NCBI GenBank assembly: GCA_001683735.1
Contig: LUGG01000002.1
Coordinates: forward strand, 1,674,001 to 1,738,000
Direction of reading: 5' to 3'
Origin: Grifola frondosa
Lineage: Eukaryota > Basidiomycota > Agaricomycetes > Polyporales > Grifolaceae
Length of the DNA stretch: 64,000 bases
Of this stretch, positions 12,901 to 23,866 are shown one piece after another; position 1 is the stretch's first letter; each line of letters starts with the position of its first letter. The notes beneath the pieces are model-generated. The model saw only the letters and a list, made by a program, of their open reading frames with translations, had not been told where the DNA came from and ran no database searches. The position numbers and the translations under genes are program-made.

Positions 12901-13846
12901 GCTCTCTCCACATGGTCTCAGCCCGACAGCCCTTCGTCCAGGTGCTCACTCTTCTCTTGCACGTTCAGCTTCTTCGCTCTCTACTCCACAGCGGCGGGGC
13001 TCTTTCGCGAGATCAGTCTCAGCCAAAAGTCCCTTGTCATCTCTGTCTACCGGGCCAGTCAGCATGAAAAGTCGCTTGTCGTTGAATACGTCGACACCGT
13101 CGACTCCGCTAACGCCAGTTGGTTCATACCCTCGGACGGGTACCCCGATGTCGCCCGTCCAGATGCGTGCGGGGCGTGCTGCAGTGCTGACTGCGCCGCC
13201 GAAGCTGGTCGCTGTGGTCGATACACCCGACGTGGTGGTCGGTGCTGTCGACCCTAGAAAGAGGCGCGTTATCACTGCTACGCGGTTCAGCACTAGGGCT
13301 GGTGCTAATCGAACTGTGAGTTCTATGGCCATTCTTGAATGTTGTCGTAGTCTGACCTGTCTCCATTGCACTTTTCAGATCTTCATGTCGACACATCGCG
13401 ACAAGCAGGATGTAGCCAAAGGAACTTCCGATAGCGAGAGTGAGGAGGAGGCGGAGAGGTTACGGACGCCTTCTCCGAATGTGGACTTCGATACCGGTAT
13501 CCTCCCTGTCTCTGGGGCGTGGGCGGCGCTGGCGGAGAGCGATAATGCTGCAGCAGCAGGCGTCAAGGGTCTGCTGGGTAAGCTGCCTACCAAGTTTCAA
13601 GGACTGGCGACGCCGGAGAAGAACCCCATGTCGATGCAATTGAGTCATGAGGAGGTGGTTGTTGGATGTGCGGATGGAACAATCTAGTAAGGTTTTATTC
13701 CCGATTCATATTGCCCCTTGTTTGCTCACCGAACAACCTCGCGCAGTGTGATGAACTTCGTTGGATACGACTACAAGCGGGATAAGGAGACTATGAATGA
13801 TTGGCAGGAGGAGTTCCTGTCGGAGGATATCGAGCAAGAGGTTTGA
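9955..13846 (+). CDS. F-box / WD40-repeat protein (putative SCF substrate receptor)
   Basis: The N-terminal 350 or so residues are Ser/Thr/Pro-rich and disordered, followed by a coil ([19 protein letters not shown]). Next come an F-box ([20 protein letters not shown], near 11480-11540) with its usual continuation [16 protein letters not shown], and WD40 blades ([30 protein letters not shown]). F-box/WD40 proteins recruit phospho-substrates to SCF ubiquitin ligase. Introns in phase: 10111-10190, 10893-10943 (GC-AG), 11318-11378, 11548-11602, 11719-11772, 11889-11949, 12076-12136, 12168-12220, 12507-12570, 12680-12728, 12760-12808, 13316-13378, 13687-13746. A one-base loss is needed near 12440-12460, in a G/A-rich run. 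A disordered insert (12860-13300) separates two blade regions. Stop TGA is at 13844. Confidence 0.85.
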
Positions 13847-14140
13847 GATTCTGATTCTGATCTTTTATTGATGACTACGTACGGACACTGTTCATTCACT
13901 CGTTTTGTTGCTTTGCGGAAATCATGCTATGCGTCTTGATTCAGGTTATGGATACCACTATCACTACATACTCTAGATATTGATAATTTCATGTCGATTA
14001 CTTTCTCGTATGGGAGCTTGCTTTTCGGTTGTCTCGGGCGGTCTTCCTCATATCTCTATCACATTCGTTCGTAGTCCTTTTCCTATATAGTTTTCCATCA
14101 ATATCACATTTCTATGGCTCAAACTTCTGCTTTTCGAGGG

Positions 14141-14155
14141 ACGCGTCCGACGCGT
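14141..14155. promoter_or_regulatory. pair of ACGCGT (MCB-like) boxes
   Basis: Two ACGCGT hexamers, at 14141-14146 and 14150-14155, sit about 165 bp upstream of the aldo-keto reductase start. ACGCGT is the MluI cell-cycle box bound by MBF in yeasts. The otherwise geneless stretch 13847-14316 shows nothing else I can support. Relevance to this gene is inference. Confidence 0.25.
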
Positions 14156-14316
14156 CCGCGCAGTCACGGTCACGTGGTGGGATAGGAGGTCTATTTCAAG
14201 AGCACATATTGTGTGAGCACCTATTGCGAGAGCATGATACTGTGGGAGAGGTTGTCGTGTTGTTCTCCTTCCACATTAACCCCCCGTAGCACTGCAGCTA
14301 TCTGCGAGTCGTCGAA

Positions 14317-15763
14317 ATGACTTGGGACCTCATCAAACTCAACGACGGTCAGTCTACTTGTGGCGCTAAGAATCGACCCTCATGATGGTTCATAACAGGG
14401 ACAAGCATTCCAAGTATCGCTTTCGGAACTTGGACGCTCGGTACAGGACAACAATCTATTGACAAGGTCGACCAAGCACTGTCTGTTGGTTTCAACCACA
14501 TAGGGGAGTAATTCGCCCTGCAAGCAATGCCTCATACTATATGACTGACTCTGATTTGCAGACACCGCGCAGTCCTATCGAAATGAGCACGAAGCAGGCG
14601 TTGCTATTCATGAGAGTGGCCTAGCCCGCGATGACCTCTATATCACCACGAAGTTCTCGGGAACAAACGGACTGGACATCGAGACATCCATTCATGACAG
14701 TCTGAACAATGTGAGTGGAGTACTATTTCGTGCCCCACGGTACTGACTAATGATTTATGCACGGACATCCTCCTGACGGCATCGTTAGTTGGGAGTTAAG
14801 TATGTGGATTTGTACCTCATTCACTCGCCTCGTCTCGCACAACCGGACATCCCGACGGCCTGGGCGAAGATGGAGAAGCTCAAATCCGACGGCTTAGCAA
14901 AGTGAGTACCATCTTCTGCCCCCTCGCGGAAGTGATTGTCTTTGGTCATGCCTTCAGTAGTTGCTGATAGAAATGTAGGAGCATCGGAGTGAGCAACTTC
15001 GGCGTTGAGGAGCTACAGACGCTCCTTGCATCTGCTAAAGTCAAGCCAGTCGCTAACCAGGTAGATTTTCATCGAAGTGTACCACTTCCATCACAGAGAA
15101 TTGTTTATTGAACTAATTGCTAGATCTTCTTCCATCCGTATATATTGGCTGGCCAAGCTCCCATTGTGGAATTCGGCAACCAGAACGGCATCGTCAGCGA
15201 AGCATACAGCGTCCTCACGTGCGCCAGTGTCTATGCATAGCTTAGTGTAATTTTTGATATCTCTCTGCATCAACAGGCCTCTCACGCACCAGCCTGGAGG
15301 GCCCGTCGATGCTCCTGTCAACGCCATTGCTTCGCGTCTGAACGTCAAAGCCGAGCAGGTGCTTCTCGCATGGGCGAAGGCGAAAGGCGTTGTGGTTGTC
15401 ACGTACGTCTCATTTGATGCTACTGCACGTCGCTCTACTAATTTACTCAGGTCGAGTACGAGGAAGGACCGTCTGGAGGGCTATCTCGCTGCCGGTGATC
15501 TCGGTGCGTTCTAGCTGTTCCTCTCATCTTGTCCATCACCATTCAATAAACTTTGCTTCTTTCTAGAGCTCACCGAGGCTGACATTGCTGCCATCGATGC
15601 TGCGGGTGCGATTGGTGCGCGCCGTCTGACTGCGCGTACGTTTCTCCGCCGCGCTGCAGTCGTAGCGCTTGCCGGGGCGGCTGTTTGGTGTCTGCGGCTA
15701 CATGGGTATCAATATTGTGTAAGGATCATATTACGCTGCTGTAATTATGGTGAGTCATGGTGA
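14317..15763 (+). CDS. aldo-keto reductase (NAD(P)H-linked oxidoreductase)
   Basis: This is a TIM-barrel AKR. Visible family signatures are SIAFGTWTLGTG, the catalytic Asp/Tyr segment DTAQSYRNE, catalytic Lys in YITTKFSG, catalytic His in VDLYLIHSP, SIGVSNFGVEEL, and the C-terminal NADPH-site block SSTRKDRLEGYL. Introns: 14348-14398, one with unresolved donor ending at 14561, 14711-14788, 14902-14978, 15061-15123, 15219-15276, 15403-15450, 15504-15566. Around 14505 no GT donor keeps the frame, so one base may be wrong there. The C-terminus carries an extra hydrophobic stretch (AAVVALAGAAVWCLRL) that could act as a tail anchor. It converges with ORC5; the 3' ends are 213 bp apart. Confidence 0.85.
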
Positions 15764-15976
15764 AGTGCAAGTGAAGGAAGTGCGATGGTCTTCAGAGTAA
15801 CTTGTCTTGATAGTTGTGTACGATCATAGGATTATTAGTCGATGTTGTTGTTATCAATTTACCCATGCAAAAATGCCAGTTTTTGACTTACAAACCTGTT
15901 GTTCGCCATGCGAAGTAGATATCGACAACCGTGATACAAGTTTGCGCTCTATTTTGTTTGCGAAGATACCTGGTTT

Positions 15977-18023
15977 TCAAGCAGGTTCCCACATCAGATC
16001 GTTCAACATCACACCAACGTCTCTCGCCAGTCGAAGCGCCACATCGTAAGAGATCCCACATTTGAAAGTTGGCGTATTATCCAGCTTGTCCGCTGACGAG
16101 GTGCGCAAAAGAAGTCGTATCGACGCCAACTCCATTATCTGCATATTTACGCAAGCGCGTGAGCATAAAGGCCTGGACACTTTGGTGTGATACTGACCTC
16201 GGCGTATACAGCCACACGCGAAATCTCCATGTCCGTGTACTCGCCAGGAAGAGTATACTGCGGCGCCACTGGGCGGGTCTCCACATCGTTCTCCTCCAGC
16301 AGGACCCCGAGGATAGCGATAAGCCTGTCCAACGGGAAGGATGTGGGACCAAGGAGACGTTGGGGGATCTAATCCATGCCATCAGCTTTCATTCCCGCAG
16401 CACATAACAAAACCTGACCTTGACCGCGCCGCCGGTGGTCCCTGGCTTTGGCTTGCGGGGGCTGGAGACCCTCCGCCTACGTCGCTTTGCGCGCTCATCC
16501 GGCCCACGTCCGAACATCCGCATGTCGCTCTTCGGCGGGTTCGTGCTCGCTAGGAAGGCTGCAACCAGCACGAACTTGGCAAGACGCGGAAGCGCATCGA
16601 TGCCTCCCTCAGCGGGTCCGCTCGAATCTGCAGCTGCTTGGAAGGCGGACGGTACTTGTGCGGGGGGCACTGCAAGGAGATCCGGCGGCGATTTGTGCAT
16701 GCGTGCCCAGTCTTCCGCGTTCGTCAGACGCGGATACAGTGCATCAAGCGCTGCGGTGAGTGAGGGGGTGAAGAGGCGCGTGAGCCGGATCCTCACATCC
16801 TCCGTGGGAGGAACCAACAGCGGCTCCTGGGCCTCCTGTTCGGTTCCAGGCGCTGCCTCATCTTCTGAGGCATCCGAGGGAGGCATGTCACTGGGGTGGC
16901 CATTTGTTGCGTGCGAGCAGCGCTTCCATTCTTCGATCTGTCGCCTGTGCGCGTCAAGCACGGGCTGAACGAACCCTGGCCAGCGCGCAGCAACTATGTA
17001 CATCAACTCGTGTGGGTCACGAGTGAACGGAGAGCATATGCTGTAGAGTGTGGAGATGAAATGGCCATAGAGGGGCCGGAGAGCGGAATGATACGTATCG
17101 GGGTCGGTCAAAGAAGAGCTTGAGGCGGTGTCAGCAGGAAAGGAGGACTCCATGATGTCAATGGTCGCTAAAAATGAAGATTAGAGAGGGAAGGACGCGA
17201 GAAAAGTCGACTTACCTTGTTTAGAGAGAATTGATACATCCACATAGTAGGGTTCTGGCGAAGCCCCGAGAGATGGTCGAAACCCTTCCCATCGGACATC
17301 TGAGATGAAGATTGTAGTAATGTCAACTTGAGCCTGAAAAAATCAAGATTAAAGTCAAAAACACTGTCGCTTTGTGATACTGAAAATTTGGGAGATCATG
17401 CATCTACCTCCGACGGTTGAGTGCACATTTGACAGCAAGAATGAACGTATGGACGAGAAGTCATGAGATGGACATACCAGTTCGGCCAAGCGTGTCAGTG
17501 GAACCAATAAGTCTGGTACCGTTTCTTTCAGCCTCTCTGCGCGTTCAACAACCAGAATCATTCGATGCGGCTCGTCCTCTGCTACTGTGGCCCTAGCTTT
17601 GCCTTTGCCACTTGTATCAGAACCCTTTACAGGCTTCTGCATAGAAACTGCTTTCAACCCGTGCAGGAATGCGTCTAGGTTCTCGTTCCATCGCTGCCCG
17701 TCTGTTCCGAGCCAGTTCTCACAACCATCCTCCCACTTTGGGTCCCAGCCAGTCAGCGCGTTCAATACAGTGTCGTAGAAGAGTCTCGGCGTGAAAGTAG
17801 CCACCGCATCTACAAAGGCGAAGGATCCGCGTGCAGATGACTGCGAAGGCTGAAGTAGGTTCGAGAGAAGGTTGTGCACAACGGAACAGGTTATCCTCGG
17901 AATTTCCGGGTCGTGGATGAAGATAAAAGGTGGTGGGTATGAACTCAGTAAGATTTCCAAGTGAGCAACTAGGGTATCGTATCCTGCAGGAACAAAAGCA
18001 TCGGCGACATCTTCTGTGGTCAT
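15977..18023 (-). CDS. ORC5: origin recognition complex subunit 5
   Basis: Five exons (17478-18023, 17216-17333, 16419-17167, 16198-16368, 15977-16138) join to exactly 582 codons, 581 residues, with no frame break. Recognisable ORC5 blocks are LVAHLEILLSSYPPPFIFIH at the N-terminus, DITTIFISDVRWEGFRPSLG in the middle of the AAA+ region, and the C-terminal FKCGISYDVALRLARDVG. ORC5 helps load MCM helicase at replication origins in the nucleus. The position where a P-loop would sit reads HDPEIPRITC (residues 37-46), with no GKT/S, and the Walker B-like strand (ILVVERAERL) lacks the Asp. The start at 18023 is chosen because the frame upstream enters a transposon. The intron at 17334-17477 (144 nt) is unusually long for this window. 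Confidence 0.92.
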
Positions 18024-18094
18024 CGTACAACGCATGCAAAGGTCTCTGAATCGACTGTGGCGCGTCAACTTTACGACCACGTGATACACGCTCC

Positions 18095-18102
18095 GATCGC
18101 GA
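18095..18102. repeat. left 8-bp target-site duplication
   Basis: GATCGCGA directly abuts the left terminal inverted repeat of the hAT-like element and is repeated exactly at 18780-18787 on the right side. An 8-bp target duplication is diagnostic of hAT superfamily insertion. Confidence 0.85.
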
Positions 18103-18779
18103 TAGGGCTGTCCAAGAATAAAAATATAATGCATTATAATCTCAGAATACTGATTAAATATGATTAAATATGACCCTCGGCTGTATTCTTTTCCTGCAGA
18201 ATATCATTGAATTCAATACATTAAAATACAATACAATAGATTACGGGTGCTGTATTTAATCATATTTTTATAATACCGGAAGCGCAGATTTTTCGAGCTG
18301 AGATGGGCGAAATTTGACGGAAGTGCACCGGTTTGGCCTTCTCCATACAGAATGTCTCAGCATACCCAAGTTTGAAGTTTTCTTACTGATTTTAGACTCA
18401 TACATTACAGTTTCCGACACATTCTCGCATTGCACGGGATGTTCATGCCATTCCCGGAGTCAGTGTGTTGGTCAAGCATTTATTGTCACAGAGCAGACAC
18501 ACCCTCTCGGATGCACGCTCTTCGATGACTGCCGAATCCGCGTCGAAGACGGTGGTCACCGAGGTGTGGCTGAAGCGGGGCTTAGGAGACAATGTCACGT
18601 TGACGTCACGTACCTAGATGTATTTCAATCCACAATAAATAGAATTACATACGAATACAATATGAATACAATACAATACAATTCAGTAAAAATAAATACT
18701 TCTGGGCAGTGTCGAAGTATTGATATGTATCAATAATTATTGCGCTTCGAGTGTATTTAATCGTATTTGGACAGCCCTA
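18103..18779. mobile_element. non-autonomous hAT-like DNA transposon, 677 bp
   Basis: The element begins TAGGGCTGTCCAA and ends TTGGACAGCCCTA, a perfect 13-bp terminal inverted repeat. It is flanked by an exact 8-bp duplication GATCGCGA. Subterminal zones are very AT-rich with short repeated words (gattaaatatgattaaatatga on the left; atacaatacaatacaa on the right). No open frame inside resembles a transposase, so it needs a transposase in trans. It lies 80 bp upstream of the ORC5 start codon, in the promoter or 5' leader. The intact repeats and duplication imply a recent insertion. Confidence 0.88.
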
Positions 18780-18787
18780 GATCGCGA
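18780..18787. repeat. right 8-bp target-site duplication
   Basis: GATCGCGA, identical to 18095-18102, immediately follows the right terminal repeat of the hAT-like element. Confidence 0.85.
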
Positions 18788-19179
18788 CCAGCGCGCGGCG
18801 CGCGCCGAGTGGCTTGAGCCACAGCCCATCAGAGCTTTTCCCTGGCCCCATTCAAGTCCTTCCCATTTATTGTTCAATCATGATCAAACTAAAGAGTAGG
18901 AATTGTGAGCATACCAGTCATTCAAGGTCAAATAATGTGCTTGATTGTTAGTCAGTAAGTCCGCAGTGTTGACTTCTGAAGTTCTGACACGCATTTGCTG
19001 ATTGACATCTTTACGTCCAGAGTTGTATGCTAACATTCCATTTTAATACATGAAATCTGAGTTCCGGTGACGGGTTTGTACTTCTGCGCTCTATTGACTG
19101 TAGAAATTCCGTGCCTTAAACCTAGGACTTTTATAAAGGTGCACAACACAGCTTTCACCAATCCCTTTCGTGCAGTGAA
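18788..19179. other. intergenic region
   Basis: There is no convincing coding frame here. It separates the transposon-bearing ORC5 upstream region from the pseudogene at 19180. Confidence 0.4.
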
Positions 19180-19540
19180 AATCTCGCACAGACCACCCTG
19201 CCATCTCCATCCAAATTTACCGAGGAGCGTATATCTGTCATCCTCACAACGACTATCGAAGCTGACTTCAATACGGCGTTTGAGACATTTCTGTCACAAG
19301 GCGTCGGAATCACTCTGAACAGCCACTACACCTCACTCGTGAACAATACAAACATCGACTACATGGGGAGATGTTCCATGGTAAATTTTAGCGGGTCTGG
19401 AAACGGCTGCTGACGCGATCAACAGCGTCTTTACGCAGAAACTGCTTACCACGGTGAACTTTATTCAGCGTTTCAGGCTGGTATTGCGACATTAACCCTA
19501 CAATGATTGTTGATTCATCTATTAAGCTAGTGTGAGTGCA
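19180..19540 (+). pseudogene. decayed tandem copy of the 20380-21001 gene
   Basis: Translation gives ILTTTIEADFNTAFETFLS followed by a degraded stretch, matching LLTTTTEADFNTAFDAFLS of the downstream gene at the same relative position. Further on, a TTTCAG acceptor followed by GCTGGTATTG aligns with the second-exon start TTTCAG/GCTGGTACTG of the intact gene, and the region near the second splice donor is also alignable. The copy has lost its start, has an in-frame TGA near 19411, and its middle exon is shortened. It is a relic of local duplication, with the intact copy about 1.2 kb downstream on the same strand. Confidence 0.7.
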
Positions 19541-20379
19541 TACTTTTGGACATGCGTTCCTGTGCTCGCCCAGTGGTTGCGGCACCAAGCAAGACACATT
19601 TCTTTCATTTCCCATTCTGGAGGGGGGATGTCGATCTATGCAAAGTGGTGCACATGAATCAAGTTGTAGTCGAAAAGCCAATCCATAGCTGAACTCTCGC
19701 AGCTCCAAATCAGCTCCATAGACCAAGCATTTCGGTTCCTCAGCCTTTCTCCTTGCTTATTGTGTAGCAATAAGATCGCAATAAAAGTTTAGCCAGAGAA
19801 GGCGTATCGGTGAGAAAATGTAGCAAGTGGTCATGGAGATTATGGGATGGCTTACTTAGAGAGTAGGGTCGATACAGTGTAAGTATTGATGCCACAGCAG
19901 AGGTCACTTATCGATTGCAGTGCTTTCGGAACTCGAAACGCCGGTGTTTCATGCGAACTTGTATCTAATGTAAAGCCTTGAATCGGAACGCTAAGACCTG
20001 TAGACCGACCTGCGATGCGCTCGCGGGCTTCCCAACCCATATATGACGAAACTTGGTACGCCGCCCACGTCAGTACGAGTATCAGCTTTTGATCCGTTGA
20101 AATGGAGTGTTGCATATATGCACTAGCGCTCTGGACCATTCGAGCTTAGAGGACCGACTCTCCATGGCATCTGACTGCGCTCACCTGTGTCGCTGACGTG
20201 TTAGATGATATTGACGTTTTCTGCGTTGGTCAGTATCTCGGTGGTACCTTTGCAAACCTGTGCAGCGCCAGCGTTTGATTAATCATTAAAAGCGCAGAAT
20301 CTCCGTTGAAAACGCTTCAGACAGAATATACTTTCCACAGACTCCGCAGAGATCTAAATTCAACTTAGGCTACCTTCTA
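19541..20379. other. intergenic region, promoter side of the small gene at 20380
   Basis: Several short open frames occur on the minus strand, but none has splice-compatible neighbours or family motifs. I see nothing else supportable. Confidence 0.35.
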
Positions 20380-21001
20380 ATGTCCACCAACATCGTCCTC
20401 CCTTCCCTTACTGACTGGACGGAGCAGCGTGTAACGGCGCTTTTGACGACAACCACCGAGGCAGATTTCAATACTGCATTCGATGCGTTCTTGTCTAAGA
20501 ACGTCACGATCACTGTTAACGGCCAGGACCTTACCCGTGACCAATACAAGCAGCAATTGCGCCAGGAGAAGTTCGACGAGGCCTTTGCTCAGGTTCAATT
20601 TAGTGGAGCAGTAGAGGTGCCTGCTGATACGAACAGGCCAATCGACGTGAGTTTCATCGAGGGGATCATCTGTCGAGAATAACTCGCTCACATATTTCAG
20701 GCTGGTACTGTGGGCATTTTCTATACCGCCACTATTAACGAGAACATCCTGGTCCTCGGCGCCCCGTCGCAGTCTATCGTTAATTCGTCACTCAATGTCG
20801 TGTATGTGTGTCCACCTCTGCCATGGGACGATGTGCTGACACTTTGACAGCGTCAAGCCGGACGAGTCTCTACAACCCCCTAAGACCCCTGGAAGGGGAG
20901 ACTTTGATCCACGAAGGGTCTCTAACTTGAGCGAAGTGACAACCGATAAACCCAATCCACTCATACCTCTTTCTACCTCTTCTTCGTCTAGCACGGTTTA
21001 G
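20380..21001 (+). CDS. small uncharacterised protein, 172 residues
   Basis: Three exons (20380-20646, 20701-20801, 20851-21001) join to 173 codons including TAG. The N-terminal domain contains TTEADFNTAFDAFLSKNVTI and GQDLTRDQYKQQL, the middle contains AGTVGIFYTATINENILVLG, and the tail is Ser/Pro-rich and polar. The helix-plus-strand pattern of about 110 residues could fit an NTF2-like or cystatin-like fold, but I cannot assign a family. There is no signal peptide or membrane segment. The decayed copy upstream at 19180-19540 shows the locus has duplicated. Confidence 0.72.
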
Positions 21002-21802
21002 GACTTTTTCATAATCATTCTACGAATATGTTCAGTACTCAGCTTCGGTTGTCATGTGCTGCACTATAGCGGCAGAGGTATCCCATACCTATCATCGGTA
21101 GTTTGCGGAGATTCAGAGGGCGACGGACAGATATGTTAAATACAGAATATATTCAGTTTGTTGAGGCTATTGCAGGCTGCACCGATGAACGGAAGGAAAT
21201 GCTGTTGGATTCGACACAACTGAGGCTTATTTCTTGACGAGTCGCAGGGAGATATCGTTACGTCTAGAACTTCATCGCCCTTCATCTACATCTGAATCAC
21301 GACAAATCTTGCGGCGTAACATGAGTTGAATATGGTCGTATAAGTGAAAAAAGACATCTGTTCCAACGAACCTCGTCGTGGTGCCTTCCATGGCCGTTGC
21401 CACCGAGAAGATGGAGCTGTGGCACGAATATTCTCACAGTATCTTCGTTCTGTCTTAGGAACGAGGTTGAACAGCAACCCGGCGCTTCGTGTCACACGCA
21501 GTCTTGTATGAGACCTTGGAGATTGAGCTTGAAACGCATGTGGACATTGTTCTCATCTTCTTCAAAAGCTGATAATCGGCCTCTGTCAGATACAATATTT
21601 TGAGCACGGCGGTAAGCAGGGTAGCTCGGAGTCCTGGTGAGAGCCGCGGCCTTGATAAACCTCAAAAAGTGGTGTTCGATCGAATCGGTCACGCGGCAGC
21701 CACCGCCGCTTCTTCCAATCCTCCGTGCATTAACACGCGTAAACCAAACGTTGCGGTGACTCTCGCTCACTTCTGCTCTTTCCTGTGGTAACTTTCGAAC
21801 CG
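21002..21802. other. intergenic region
   Basis: Open frames here are short and lack splice-compatible continuation. It probably contains the promoter of the coiled-coil gene that appears to begin at 21803. Confidence 0.3.
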
Positions 21803-23730
21803 ATGAAGCTTGATCTGCGGGTCCAGTACATTGGAGAGAGAGCTCGCGAGCTAACTGCTCAGAAGGACGACTCATCTCGACCATATTTGGCAGATTTGCA
21901 GAAAGATCTTGACGCTTCTTGTTTCCTCCTCCAGATTACACAACCCCAATATATCAAACGGGATTTGTGGTATGTCATTGGCATACACCAAAGGACAGCG
22001 TGCGTTTCAGCGCCTCTGCGTTATTTCACTAACTGAAGGTATCCGTGTAGAATTTGCATCATTCGATTCAGCGGGCATTTGAAAAGGCCAAGCACTCACC
22101 TATTGCCCTGGAGAAAAGGAAAATGTAAGGTTCCAACGGCCAGTCGTTGCGGTATGAGATTCGATTAATTGATTTGTAACAGAAAATACTTGTCGCTCAT
22201 TGAAGAGTATGTCTGGTTCTTCTCCGCTGGCTCATGTAAGTTCATGCATTGATGAGGCACACTTCCTTAGTGGCCAAAAAGATCAACAAATTTCGAAAAG
22301 AACTGGACGAAACACAGAGTCTCGTATAAATCAATATCCTCCAAACACCCCATACTTCGGAAGGCATCAACGAATCCTAATACAGCACGTGGAACAAGAT
22401 CTCCCTCTCCCAAACTACGAAGTAAATCGCCATCCTGTCACGAAGATTCCCTGGTCCCTCCGGAATTCACAAAAGGCGCTCTTCTTCAGAGGAAAGAACT
22501 GCTGATATCCCTAAAATATTCAACAGTCCAGATGCCCAAGTTGCACTCGACGCATTACCAAATCTAGATGTCGCGCAACAAACGCTACAGCAACTTAGCC
22601 AGTCTACGGCAGTGTTGACACTTCTTCGTAATTTCAATTCACAAGTGAGTGTCCACCAAAATGGATCTCAAATGGTACTCAAATTTGGATCATAGCCTCT
22701 GATTAAATCAGAGCCAGCGCCATCCGTTGAGCTGCCGGCGCCGATTTCCCAACGAGACTGCCTGAATCCAAGCCTCTTCTGCCGGAAATATTGGAAATGG
22801 CGAACATGTCGCAGAACTCGGTATCTGTTCCAATTAGGCCCAAGCTTTTGATCAGAATCAGTCCATACCTCATCCAAATCGCCAAATCTCACGCCACCTC
22901 CAACAAGACGAAAGCCGTTGGAGTCGGAGTCGATCAATCATGCCTTAAAGTCACCTGTGTCCTCAATAGAGCCCTTTCCACTGAGGCCGAGCTCTTCTGG
23001 ATCGGAAGTTCCGCAGGAACGATCAGTTCCTCCATTGATTCCAACTAGGCTAGTGTCTGTTGGATCGAGGAATGTCCCTTCAGCGGCGTCTCAACGTACA
23101 TCATCTTCCCGACCAGTTCGAAGCTCGTCGAGCAGTGCAAAGAAAGGAGAGATATCTGCCATGACAAGACAATTGTGGGATATCAAGCGACAGATCACGG
23201 CACTCAAAGCCCGAGAGGATATACTCGCAGGCGACCTCCAGCGGCTTAATTCGGGCCAGAACATTTACACGCTTCCGATCCAAAATCCCGACATACCTGA
23301 AGAACGCCTGCAAGAGCAAGAAGAACAGATTGCCGGTGCGTGGCTGGAATGATATATCGTATACGATATTCAAAAGCCAATATTGTCTTATCCATGCTCT
23401 ACCTAAACTTCTCTCATCACATTTCATTGGTACCCAGCTCTTCGTGCGGAACTCAATCGAGAAATCGCCGCTCGTCGTGCCGCTGAGGCTGCTGCGAATG
23501 AGGAGCGCGCACGTCGTGTACATGCGGAAGGCGTGCTGGATGATACGCGAAGGGAGTATTCTACGCCATTCGTCGTCCCCGCCTTGATGGAGGCTTTTTT
23601 CAAGCTTGCGCAGCTATCAAGCGATGGCATACTGGACACCGAGCTTGATTATGGAGCACACAGTAATGGTCGGTGTAGTTCCCGCAGTTTCTCAAAGTCC
23701 TCTGCCAATCATCGTGGTAGCCCTGCGTAG
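21803..23730 (+). CDS. coiled-coil protein with a PFVVPAL tail, unknown function
   Basis: The start is taken at ATG 21803 (MKLDLRVQYIGERARELT). Later segments with clear coding character are QRAFEKAKHSPIALEKRKM, KKINKFRKELDETQSLV, a Ser/Pro-rich stretch near 22330-22480 (ARGTRSPSPKLRSKSPSC), and DALPNLDVAQQTLQQLSQ. The last part is secure: a disordered Ser-rich region from about 22850, then heptad-rich helix (AMTRQLWDIKRQITALKARE), an intron 23336-23437, LRAELNREIAARRAAEAAAN, and the tail STPFVVPALMEAFFKLAQLS. Stop TAG is at 23728. Exon joins between 21960 and 22850 need two or three frame adjustments and remain uncertain. A second gene at 55099-56371 ends with the same tail motif, so they may be distant paralogs. 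Confidence 0.6.
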
Positions 23731-23866
23731 ATGACCCAAATGTGTATCACAATACCCTTGCCTTTGTATCGATGAGATGCTCTCATTATCCTTATTGACA
23801 TTGGACAGCCCCCTCAGCGGTGGCGACATAGATGTATCACGATCGCCGAGTTGTAAAGTACTTTTT

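Noticed and set aside
16420..16968. Open frame of 182 codons on the plus strand.
   Set aside because: It is the antisense shadow of a GC-rich ORC5 exon, which has strong family motifs and exact splicing on the minus strand.
18314..18736. 140-codon open frame within the hAT-like element.
   Set aside because: No similarity to a hAT transposase (no RW dimerisation or zinc-finger motifs) and it runs through AT-rich terminal repeats; treated as chance.
21492..21884. 130-codon minus-strand open frame.
   Set aside because: It lacks motifs and overlaps the probable start of the coiled-coil gene on the other strand.
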